Source: Streptomyces carminius (GTDB taxonomy: Bacteria; Actinomycetota; Actinomycetes; Streptomycetales; Streptomycetaceae). From it: DNA of 64,000 bases. The stretch's first letter is position 1. The number at the start of each line of letters is the position of its first letter. Of this stretch, positions 34,222 to 41,384 are shown piece by piece. The position numbers and the translations under genes were made by a program. The stretch is from NCBI RefSeq assembly GCF_002794255.1, contig NZ_PGGW01000058.1:40662-104661 (forward strand), written 5' to 3'. The notes under the pieces were generated by a model. The model did no database searches and was not told the origin of the DNA. It saw nothing but the letters and a program-made list of their open reading frames with translations.

Positions 34222-35421
34222 TTGGGTGCTCGTCTCGCGTCACATCCGGCGTCATACGAACTCGGGCTTGCCCGCCACCCCGGCCAGACGGCTCAGGATG
34301 CACAGGTCGGGTACGTGCTCGGACCTGATCCTGTGGAGAATCTGGCCCGTCTCGGGGGTGCCGACATGGAGAGACGACAACTCGTCACATCCGCCGCCTA
34401 CTCGGTCGCCGCTGCCGCCCTGCCGCTCGGCGCGGCGGAGGAGCTGACCGAGCGCATCGGTACGGCACGCCGCCGAGGCGTCGCAGGAGCCGCGGAGATC
34501 GATGCCGTCCGGAACATGACCAGCCTGTTCGTCACCCTTGACGAACGCCACGGCGGGCAGCACGGTCGCTCCGCCGTCGTCCAGTACCTCCGGAGTGACG
34601 TCGTCGACCTGTGCCGCGCACGTTTCGCCACCGAGGAGAAGCACCACGAAGCACTGGCCGTGGCCGCGTGCCTGGCCTATCTGTGCGGCTGGAAGGCGTA
34701 TGACGCCCACGAGCACGGGCTGGCCCAGCATTACTACCTACAGGCGTACGCCCTCACCCGCGAGGCCGCGGACGAGGTGCACGGGGCGTGGATACTGCGC
34801 ATCCTCGCCCACAACGGCATGGATGTGCGCCGCCCGGAACACACCCTCGACCTCGCCGAAGCCGCCCTTGCCCGTGTCAGGGGGCGACTCGCCCCGCCTG
34901 CCGAGGCCCTCTTCGCCGTCACCCGCGCCCGGGCGCTGGCCGTCGCGGGCCGCGGTCCCGAAGCCGTTCGGCAACTCCGCGCCGCTCAGGACCTCGTCCT
35001 GCGGGGCGAGCCCGACGAACTGCCCTACTGGGCCGCGCTGTGGGGACCACCCCGGGGGACCCTCGCCAGCCACACCGCCAAGACCTTCCACACACTCGGG
35101 GACCACGCCAACGCAGAGCGGCACTACGCCCTTTCCTCCCGCTACCGCCCCGGCTCCACGCACCGGCGTATCGCCGCCCTCTCCCTCATCTCACAGGGCC
35201 GCGAACAGTCCGCACTGGGACGGCTGGAAGCCGCCTGTGACACCTGGGGCCGGTCCCTGGATCTCCTGGAGGGGGTACGGTCCGCCCGCGCGGTCGACGC
35301 CGTCGCCGGTATCCGGCGACAGCTCGGGGTGTTCCGGCACCGTGGTGTCCAGACTGCGGCTGATCTCGACGAGCGGGCCCGCAACTGGCTGGGCACTCAC
35401 CGGCCTCCCCGGCACATCTGA
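34222..35421 (+). CDS. TPR-type regulator lacking its N-terminal HTH
   Basis: The C-terminal 350 or so residues match the all-helical domain of XRE/TPR regulators: LVTLDERHGGQHGRS-like FVTLDERHGGQHGRSAVV, VAACLAYLCGWKAYDAHEHGLAQHYYLQAY, LRILAHNGMDVRRPEH and ARALAVAGRGPEAVRQL. The usual HTH (about 70-90 residues) is missing: a TGA directly precedes the first possible codon (TTG 34222), and only 118 bp separates it from the divergent gene. A well-supported internal start is the ATG at 34366 (GGGGGTG upstream). It is either a shortened functional protein or a remnant. Confidence 0.6.
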   Translation: MGARLASHPASYELGLARHPGQTAQDAQVGYVLGPDPVENLARLGGADMERRQLVTSAAYSVAAAALPLGAAEELTERIGTARRRGVAGAAEIDAVRNMTSLFVTLDERHGGQHGRSAVVQYLRSDVVDLCRARFATEEKHHEALAVAACLAYLCGWKAYDAHEHGLAQHYYLQAYALTREAADEVHGAWILRILAHNGMDVRRPEHTLDLAEAALARVRGRLAPPAEALFAVTRARALAVAGRGPEAVRQLRAAQDLVLRGEPDELPYWAALWGPPRGTLASHTAKTFHTLGDHANAERHYALSSRYRPGSTHRRIAALSLISQGREQSALGRLEAACDTWGRSLDLLEGVRSARAVDAVAGIRRQLGVFRHRGVQTAADLDERARNWLGTHRPPRHI

Positions 35422-35667
35422 CTCCGCCCAGTGCCGAAGGGGTCGGATCCGCCCCGGCCGGGGCGGGCCCGCGCCGAGCCGCTGAGCTGCTGAGCTGCTG
35501 AGCTGCTGAGCTGCTGGGTCACCTTGAGGTTCCCCGGTAACGGAAAAGTGCGTTCTTCCATGTCAGCGGCCACTCTCCTACGGTTCCCGAGTAACCACGA
35601 GAGACCGGGAGCGCCCCGGTCCGGCGGAAGCGGACCCGTGGGTCCGCACGACGAGGAGACGCACAAC
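35422..35667. other. Intergenic region with an 8-bp repeat
   Basis: Contains four tandem copies of GCTGAGCT (35481-35512), each including AGCT, and a partial fifth. The ridA promoter probably lies to the right. No gene is visible. Confidence 0.55.
35481..35512. repeat. Four tandem copies of GCTGAGCT
   Basis: Perfect 8-bp unit repeated four times, then GCTG. It lies between genes and contains several overlapping AGCT palindromes; such a unit can vary in copy number. Confidence 0.8.
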
Positions 35668-36075
35668 ATGGCCATCACCCTGATGAACCCCGAAGGACTG
35701 CCGAAGGTCGACGTCTACCGGCAGGTGGCGGTCGCGACCGGGTCGAGGATGGTCTTCATCGCCGGACAGGTCTCCTGGGACGCCGACGGGGCCACGGTCG
35801 GCGAGGGCGACCTCGCCGCGCAGGTCGAGCGGTGCTACCTCAACGTCGCCGCCGCCCTGGCCGAGGCCGGCGGCTCCTTCGCCGACGTGGCGAAGCTGAA
35901 CGTGCACGTCGTCGACTGGACCCCCGACAAGATGCCCCTGCTCCTGGAAGGGATCGACCGGGCCGCCGCCAAGCTGGGCGTCACCCCGGCCGCACCGGCC
36001 ACCCTGCTGGGCGTCGCGGCACTGGACGTACCCGAGCACCTGGTCGAGGTCGAGGCCGTCGCGGTCCTCGACTGA
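35668..36075 (+). CDS. RidA-family protein
   Basis: A 135-residue YjgF/YER057c/UK114 protein, of the type often carried by Streptomyces. Visible are the start MAITLMNPEGLPK, VYRQVAVATGSRMVFIAGQVSW, and PAAPATLLGVAALDVPEHLVEVEAVAVL. RidA hydrolyses reactive enamine and imine intermediates; the arginine that binds the substrate carboxylate in archetypal RidA is not obvious, so this is an RidA-like subgroup. ATG 35668 has GAGGAG 9 bases upstream. Confidence 0.88.
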   Translation: MAITLMNPEGLPKVDVYRQVAVATGSRMVFIAGQVSWDADGATVGEGDLAAQVERCYLNVAAALAEAGGSFADVAKLNVHVVDWTPDKMPLLLEGIDRAAAKLGVTPAAPATLLGVAALDVPEHLVEVEAVAVLD

Positions 36076-36110
36076 CCGGCTCGCCCCGCCCCGATGGCCG
36101 GCGTGACCAG

Positions 36111-36347
36111 ATGGTGCGGGAGAAGGTGATCAACCCGTTCGTCCGGCCTCTCGCTCCGTCCCTGCTGTGGTCGGCCGAGGACGGGGAATGGACGGACGCC
36201 GACGCGGAGGCCATCGACGCCTTCACCCTGGCCCATGCCCGTATGAACCGCCGCAGAGCCCTCCGGAATCCCGGCGAGCCCTGGCTCGTCGCGACGGCCG
36301 AGGCCGCCGAGGCGTGGGCCGGGCACCGGGGCGTGGGGACCGGCTGA
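36111..36347 (+). CDS. Small hypothetical protein
   Basis: A 78-codon frame (MVREKVINPFVRPLAPSLLW) with ordinary high-GC codon use, 35 bp after ridA on the same strand. It has no recognised domain. There is no strong ribosome binding site for the ATG at 36111, but the composition and the clean stop argue for a real gene, perhaps coupled to ridA. Confidence 0.45.
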   Translation: MVREKVINPFVRPLAPSLLWSAEDGEWTDADAEAIDAFTLAHARMNRRRALRNPGEPWLVATAEAAEAWAGHRGVGTG

Positions 36348-36587
36348 GACCCGGCGGGACCGGTCCAGCGGTCTGACCGGGCGTCATGCTGATGTGCCGT
36401 CATGCTGACCCCGCATCATTCTGACCGTGCCGGGCGGCACTCGGCGGGTACGGCGTACGGGCCGGGCCGACGCCCATCCGGATCAGTCCAGCGCGCGCGG
36501 GCGGCGCGCCGCCCCCACGATGAGGGCAGGGCCGCCGTGCCGGCGGTCCTGTCCGATCACCACGGGACCACCACGGGAGATGCCGCT

Positions 36588-37619
36588 GTGACCGTCAGTC
36601 TTGAGCAACTGCGCCGCTGTTCCGTGGCCGTCGACCTCGGCGCGGCCCGGACCCGGGTCTACCTCAAACGGTTCGGTGTCATCGTGGACGCGCCGTCCGC
36701 GGTCGCCGTGAACACCCGCTCCGGCGCGCTGATCGCGGTCGGTGCCCCCGCCGAGCGGATGGTGGGCCGCACCCCCGGGCACATCCGGGTCGTCCGGCCG
36801 GTGGCGGGCGGGACCGTGGTGGACATCGACATGGCCCGGCGGATGCTGCGCGCCCTGCTCGGCGACCGGCTCCGCCGGGCCTGGCGGCGCCGGCCGACGG
36901 CGCTGCGCGCCGCCGTCTGCGTGCCGCACGGTGCCGAGCCGCTCGCCCGGCGGGCCGCCGTGGAGACGCTCACCGGGCTGGGCGCGCGGCGGGTGGAGCT
37001 GGTGGACGGTCTCATCGCGGCGGCCGTCGGGGCCGGGCTGCCCGTGGCGGAGCCCGAGGCCACGATGATCGTGCTGTGCGGCGCCTCCACCTCCCATGCC
37101 GCGGTGCTCTCGCTGGGCTCGACCGTCGCCGCCGAGACGGTGCCGGTGGGCGGCGAGATCATCGACCGGGCCGTCGTCCAGCATCTGCGCAGCCACCACG
37201 AGCTGCTGCTCCCCGGCCAGGCGGTCCACCCGCTGCACCTGGCCATGTCCGTCGCGCCGGCCGGGCAGGCCGAGGCCGAGGTCTACGGCCGGGACGTGAC
37301 CACCGGCCGGTTCCGCACGGTGAGCGTCGACACCGACGGTGTGCGCGCCGCCATCCGTCCCCCGCTGACCTCGCTGGTGGACGCCATCCGCGGGGTACTG
37401 CGACAGTGCCAGCCCGATCTGGTGGCCGATCTGGCGGACCGCGGGATCACGCTGGTGGGCGGCAGCGCGGCGCTGCCGGGTCTGGACACGATGCTGCGGC
37501 AGGCCACCGGGATGCCGGTGCGGGTCGCCGAGCAGCCGGCCGTCTGCGCGGTGGAGGGGCTGGGCGCGATGCTGGAGGGACGCGTACAGCCGTTCCACCG
37601 GGATCCGCTGGGCCGCTGA
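36588..37619 (+). CDS. MreB/Mbl-like bacterial actin
   Basis: A 343-residue actin-fold ATPase of the MreB family. Visible are VAVDLGAARTRVYLK (phosphate 1 loop), AVCVPHGAEPLARRAA, VVDID, VPVGGEIIDRAVVQHLRSHH, and the phosphate 2-like GITLVGGSAALPGLD near the C-terminus. Streptomyces have an MreB in the spore-wall operon plus extra MreB-like proteins; this one stands alone without mreC or mreD, so it is a paralogue. The start is a GTG at 36588 with GGGAG 8 bases upstream. A role in polar growth or sporulation is inferred only. Confidence 0.82.
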   Translation: MTVSLEQLRRCSVAVDLGAARTRVYLKRFGVIVDAPSAVAVNTRSGALIAVGAPAERMVGRTPGHIRVVRPVAGGTVVDIDMARRMLRALLGDRLRRAWRRRPTALRAAVCVPHGAEPLARRAAVETLTGLGARRVELVDGLIAAAVGAGLPVAEPEATMIVLCGASTSHAAVLSLGSTVAAETVPVGGEIIDRAVVQHLRSHHELLLPGQAVHPLHLAMSVAPAGQAEAEVYGRDVTTGRFRTVSVDTDGVRAAIRPPLTSLVDAIRGVLRQCQPDLVADLADRGITLVGGSAALPGLDTMLRQATGMPVRVAEQPAVCAVEGLGAMLEGRVQPFHRDPLGR

Positions 37620-37654
37620 GGGGCCGCGCTGACCGGCCGCCGCCCGGCCGGCCG

Positions 37655-38521
37655 TCAGGTGCGGGGCACGGCGGGCGGCCGGTCCGCGCCGGCCTCGTCG
37701 GGCCGCCCGCCGGACCGGCGGGCGCGCGCCGCGTGTACGGCGTGCACCACCACCGCGAACACCACCAGGGCCGGCACCAGTCCGGCGCCCGCGCCGAACA
37801 GCGCGGTGGGCAGGTAGCCGTCCCAGGCCAGTCCCGGTTCCGCCGCCGCCCGGCGGGCGCAGCGGTGCGCCGCGCCCGCCACCGCCGCCCCGGCCGCCAG
37901 TGCCACCGCCCACCGCCGGACGGGTGCGGCCAGGACGGGCAGCCCGGCGGGCGGCGGGGAGTCGGGCAGACGCCGCCAGGCCCGGCGCAGGAAGACGGCG
38001 AGCACCACCAGGGCGACGGCCGAACTGCCGTACTGGAGCTGGTGGTGGAGCGGGACGCCCAGCGCCTCCTCGGCCAGGAGCGGCACCTGCCGCACCCCCC
38101 ACCTGTCCGCGTGCGTGAAGGAGTCCCAGAACGCGTGGGTGGCGGCGCCCAGTGCCGCCGAGAGCCAGAACCGCGCCGCGAGGGAGGCGGGCGGCCGGCC
38201 TCGCCAGGTGCCGCCGCGCAGCAGCGCGTACGCCCTGTCCTGCCGCCGCCGGGGCAGCAGGGCCGCCAGCGGCGCCCGCAGCAGCAGCCACATCCCCACC
38301 AGCGCGGCGGCGAGCAGCACGTCCACGGTGAGCACCCCGGCCGGGGAGTGGGTGTGGGCGCCCAGTTCCATGGCGGCGGGTGCCGCGCTGGCGGCGTAGT
38401 ACGTCAGGTCCGGCGCGAGGGTGCCCGCGACCAGCGCGGACGGCAGCAGCGGTCCCCGGCCGGTCCCGTCCGGGCGGATCCCCGGCAGCGCGGCGGCCGC
38501 GTGGCTGAGCGTGAACGGCAT
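37655..38521 (-). CDS. DUF4184 family membrane protein
   Basis: A 288-residue protein with the family start MPFTLSHAAAALPGIR and DLTYYAASAAP, and about six membrane helices. The conserved His (ATHAFWDSFTHADRWG) belongs to the zinc-metalloprotease-like DUF4184/LexA-binding hydrolase group (YdjM-type). Function unknown. ATG 38521. Confidence 0.82.
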   Translation of the reverse strand: MPFTLSHAAAALPGIRPDGTGRGPLLPSALVAGTLAPDLTYYAASAAPAAMELGAHTHSPAGVLTVDVLLAAALVGMWLLLRAPLAALLPRRRQDRAYALLRGGTWRGRPPASLAARFWLSAALGAATHAFWDSFTHADRWGVRQVPLLAEEALGVPLHHQLQYGSSAVALVVLAVFLRRAWRRLPDSPPPAGLPVLAAPVRRWAVALAAGAAVAGAAHRCARRAAAEPGLAWDGYLPTALFGAGAGLVPALVVFAVVVHAVHAARARRSGGRPDEAGADRPPAVPRT

Positions 38522-38828
38522 TCCCTGTCCCCCTGTCTCCGGCCCGTCCCCCGGGCCTCCCCCGGCGGCGGTGCCCCGCCGCGTCCTGGCGGGCCTCGGC
38601 CCGGGGCCACGGCGCGGATGTGCCGGGCCTGTCCGTGAGTCGTCCCCGTGGTGGACCGTACCGGGCCGCGGTGCGGCGCGCGCGGCCGGCCGGAGTGCGC
38701 CCGGTGGCGCGGCGTTCCGGGGGCGGGGAACGCGATCGTGAGGCGGCCGGAAGCCGCCCGCCGGCCGGGCTCACCGGGCGCACCCCGGCCGGCGCGGCGG
38801 ACGGGGCGGGCCCGTGCGGGACAGGCGG
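38522..38828. other. Intergenic region, no recognised gene
   Basis: A very GC-rich 307-bp gap between two minus-strand genes. Only short inverted repeats are seen; the DUF4184 promoter should lie near its left end. Confidence 0.4.
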
Positions 38829-39608
38829 TCAGCCGTGCGGGACGGGCCGGAAGCGGCGTACGGACCGGCGCCACCGCGGTTCGGCGGACGCCCGCCAGCA
38901 CGGCTCCACGGGGCCGAAGCCCGGGTCGGTGCTGATGTCGGGGCCGGCGCCGAGTCCTCCGGCGGCCCCCAGGGAGGCGGCCGGGGAGCGGAGGTCGGGG
39001 GCCCGGAAGTCCGGGGCGGGCACGTCCCCGGGGAGGCTGCCGGCCGGGCCGCCGCCCGCCGCCCCGTACGCCGTGAGCACCGCGCGCTCCTCCTCCGCCA
39101 CCGGTTCCCCGCCACCGCCGGTGAGCCGCTCGTACAGCCGCTGCGCGTCGAAGGGCAGGTCCCGCCGCCAGCCGCAGGCCACCACCGGCCACAGCAGCAC
39201 CATGGCGCCGCTCAGCGACGAGGTCACCCCCACCTCCACCCGGCAGCCGCCCTCCCGGGGCCACAGCCGGAAGTCGTAGCGCGGCACCTGGGTGCCCAGC
39301 GGGGTCCACATGCGCTGTCCGACGAACCCCACCCGTACGGGGGGTTCGCACACCGCCCGGGTCAGCAGGCACTCGTGGCGGCGGCCCGGGAACCGGTACC
39401 GGTACGCCTCGACCGTGCCGTCCGTGCCGTCCGCACCGGCCGTGCCGTCCGTACCGGCCGTGCCGTCCCGCGCGCCGTCGCGCGTCCCGTCCGGCCGCAC
39501 CTCCATCACACCCGAGTGCCAGTCGGCCAGGTTGCAGCCGTCGGCCAGGTACCCGAACACCTCCTCGACCGGCAGCGGTATCGACACGTACACCCGCACC
39601 TGCGGCAT
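38829..39608 (-). CDS. SRPBCC-family protein
   Basis: A 259-residue START/SRPBCC-fold protein. The N-terminal VRVYVSIPLPVEEVFGYLADGCNLADWHSG and PLGTQVPRYDFRLWPREGGCRVEVG match polyketide-cyclase/dehydrase-like lipid-binding domains. A DGTAGTDGTAGADGTDGTV repeat interrupts the domain, and the C-terminal 80 residues are a disordered Pro/Gly-rich tail. Start ATG 39608 with GGAGGTGG upstream. Ligand unknown. Confidence 0.78.
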   Translation of the reverse strand: MPQVRVYVSIPLPVEEVFGYLADGCNLADWHSGVMEVRPDGTRDGARDGTAGTDGTAGADGTDGTVEAYRYRFPGRRHECLLTRAVCEPPVRVGFVGQRMWTPLGTQVPRYDFRLWPREGGCRVEVGVTSSLSGAMVLLWPVVACGWRRDLPFDAQRLYERLTGGGGEPVAEEERAVLTAYGAAGGGPAGSLPGDVPAPDFRAPDLRSPAASLGAAGGLGAGPDISTDPGFGPVEPCWRASAEPRWRRSVRRFRPVPHG

Positions 39609-39910
39609 CCGGCCACCTCCTGGGAGCACGGCACCGGCCACGCGACGGCCCTCCGGCCGGCCGCGCCCCGTCCGGGCCAACCTCCTCCTACACAGCCAGG
39701 CTGGGACCGCGCGCCCCCGCTGTCCTGCGCTCATGGGCCGTTCGGGCTATGCGCGGCGCCGGGCGGCCGACCCGGCCCCGCCGGCCGGCTCTCCTGGCGG
39801 CGGCCGGCGGGGCGTGCTAGCTTCTTGGTCATACGCCCAATGCGAACGCCCAATACGATTGACCAGGGCGACCAGAACAATCAGGACGACCGCCCAGGAG
39901 GTGCCGGGAG
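39609..39910. promoter_or_regulatory. Divergent region between the SRPBCC and TetR genes
   Basis: The TetR-proximal end contains tandem ACGCCCAAT repeats, the best candidate operator for TetR autoregulation; the rest shows nothing recognisable. Confidence 0.5.
39825..39865. promoter_or_regulatory. Candidate TetR operator
   Basis: Two tandem 13-bp copies (ACGCCCAATGCGA at 39833-39845, ACGCCCAATACGA at 39846-39858) lie inside an inverted pair TTGGTCA/TGACCA (39825-39831, 39860-39865). AT content is raised, and the site is 46-86 bases upstream of the TetR start. Confidence 0.5.
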
Positions 39911-40555
39911 ATGACGCCCACCGCGGCCGAGCGCGGCCAGGAGACCCGGACACGTCTGCTCGACGCCGCCGCCCGGCTGATCGTCGAGGAGGGCTGGGGC
40001 GCCGTGACCACGCGGAAGGTCGCCGACCGCGCCGGGCTGCGGCCGGGCCTGGTGCACTACCACTTCCACACCGTCACCGACCTGCTGATCGACGCCTCCC
40101 TGGAGTCCGCCCGGCGGGAGGTCCGGGGCGCCCTGGAGGCGGTACGGTCCACCGGCGCGGCGGCGGGCCTCGATCTGCTGCTGGAGGCGGTGGCGGAGTA
40201 CTCCCCCGAGGACCCCGGCACGATCCTGTTCACCGAGATGCTGCTGGCCGCCCGGCGCCACGAGCGGCTGCGCGCGGGCATGGCGGAGCTGCTGCGCGAG
40301 TGGCGCACCGCCGTGGCCGACTGGCTGCGCGCCGCGGGCCGCTGCCCGGACCCGGAGGCCACCGCGGTGCTGCTGGGCGCCGCCCTGGACAGCCTGGTGC
40401 TGCACCGCATGATCGACCCGGAGCTGGTCGGCGTCCCCGTCTCCGGCCCGCTGCGGCGTCTCGTGGACGCCTCCGCTCCCACCCCCACCCCGTCTGCCGG
40501 TCCGCCCGAGAGCCCCGCCGCCCCCACCGGCCCCCCGGGTGGGGGCGGCGGCTGA
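39911..40555 (+). CDS. TetR-family transcriptional regulator
   Basis: A 214-residue TetR protein with the N-terminal HTH (LLDAAARLIVEEGWGAVTTRKVADRAGLRPGLVHYHF) and a helical ligand domain. The end (about residues 185-214) is disordered and rich in Pro and Gly. It precedes an ABC transporter operon on the same strand and probably represses it. ATG 39911 has CAGGAGG-like sequence about 11 bases upstream. Confidence 0.87.
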   Translation: MTPTAAERGQETRTRLLDAAARLIVEEGWGAVTTRKVADRAGLRPGLVHYHFHTVTDLLIDASLESARREVRGALEAVRSTGAAAGLDLLLEAVAEYSPEDPGTILFTEMLLAARRHERLRAGMAELLREWRTAVADWLRAAGRCPDPEATAVLLGAALDSLVLHRMIDPELVGVPVSGPLRRLVDASAPTPTPSAGPPESPAAPTGPPGGGGG

Positions 40556-40658
40556 CCCTCCGGGCGCGCCCCCGGCGTTCCGTCCCGCCCGCCGACGGGT
40601 GCCGCGCCGCGCGGCGGGACACGACCGGTGCACCCGAGGAACGACCCCGAGGAGAGAC

Positions 40659-41384
40659 ATGGCCCAGACCGCACAGGCGCGCGGCGGAGCCCGGCTGCGC
40701 AAGGTGTCCAAGACCTACGGCGCCGGTGAGGCCGCCGTGACGGCGCTGCGCGACGTCGACCTGGACGTCGAGCCCGGCGAGATGGTGGTGATCCTCGGCC
40801 CGAGCGGCTCCGGCAAGACCACCCTGCTGAACGTCATCGGCGGCATCGAGGCGGCCGACGGCGGGGAGCTGGAGGTCGCCGGGGAGACCCTGACCGGACG
40901 GCCGCCGAACTCGCTCGCCGGGTTCCGCCGCGACCGGGTCAGCTTCGTGTTCCAGTTCTTCAACCTGGTGCCGACGCTGACGGCGCGGGAGAACGCCGAG
41001 GTGATCGTCGAGCTGACCGGACGCGGGGACCGGGCCCGCGTCCCGGAGCTGCTCACGGCGGCCGGGCTGGCCGACCGCATGGACCACTTCCCCGCCCAGC
41101 TCTCCGGCGGCCAGCAGCAGCGGGTGGCGATAGCCCGGGCCCTGGCCACCGATCCCGACCTGGTACTGGCCGACGAGCCGACCGGCGCCCTGGACACCGC
41201 CACCGGCAAGTCCGTCCTGCGGCTGCTCCAGGAGGCCAACCGGCAGGGCCGCGGCGTGGTGATGGTGACGCACAACGCCTCGGTCGCGGCGATGGCCCAT
41301 CTGGTGGTCTCCATGAGGGACGGCCGGGTGGAGTCCGTGGAGCGCAACACCTCGCCCGCCGACGTCTCCGCCGTGAGCTGGTGA
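40659..41384 (+). CDS. ABC transporter ATP-binding protein (LolD/MacB type)
   Basis: A 241-residue ATPase with Walker A GPSGSGKTT near residues 48-56, signature LSGGQQQR near 146, Walker B DLVLADEPTGALD and an H loop (VMVTHN). Q loop is FQFFNLVPTL. The family pairs with FtsX-like permeases in lipoprotein or drug export. The start ATG 40659 has GGAGAG. It overlaps the permease by 4 bp (GTGA). Confidence 0.92.
   Translation: MAQTAQARGGARLRKVSKTYGAGEAAVTALRDVDLDVEPGEMVVILGPSGSGKTTLLNVIGGIEAADGGELEVAGETLTGRPPNSLAGFRRDRVSFVFQFFNLVPTLTARENAEVIVELTGRGDRARVPELLTAAGLADRMDHFPAQLSGGQQQRVAIARALATDPDLVLADEPTGALDTATGKSVLRLLQEANRQGRGVVMVTHNASVAAMAHLVVSMRDGRVESVERNTSPADVSAVSW

Noticed and set aside
34104..34365. 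Search for an insertion sequence or integrase at the regulator junction
   Set aside because: No transposase, terminal inverted repeat or target duplication is visible there or elsewhere in the window.
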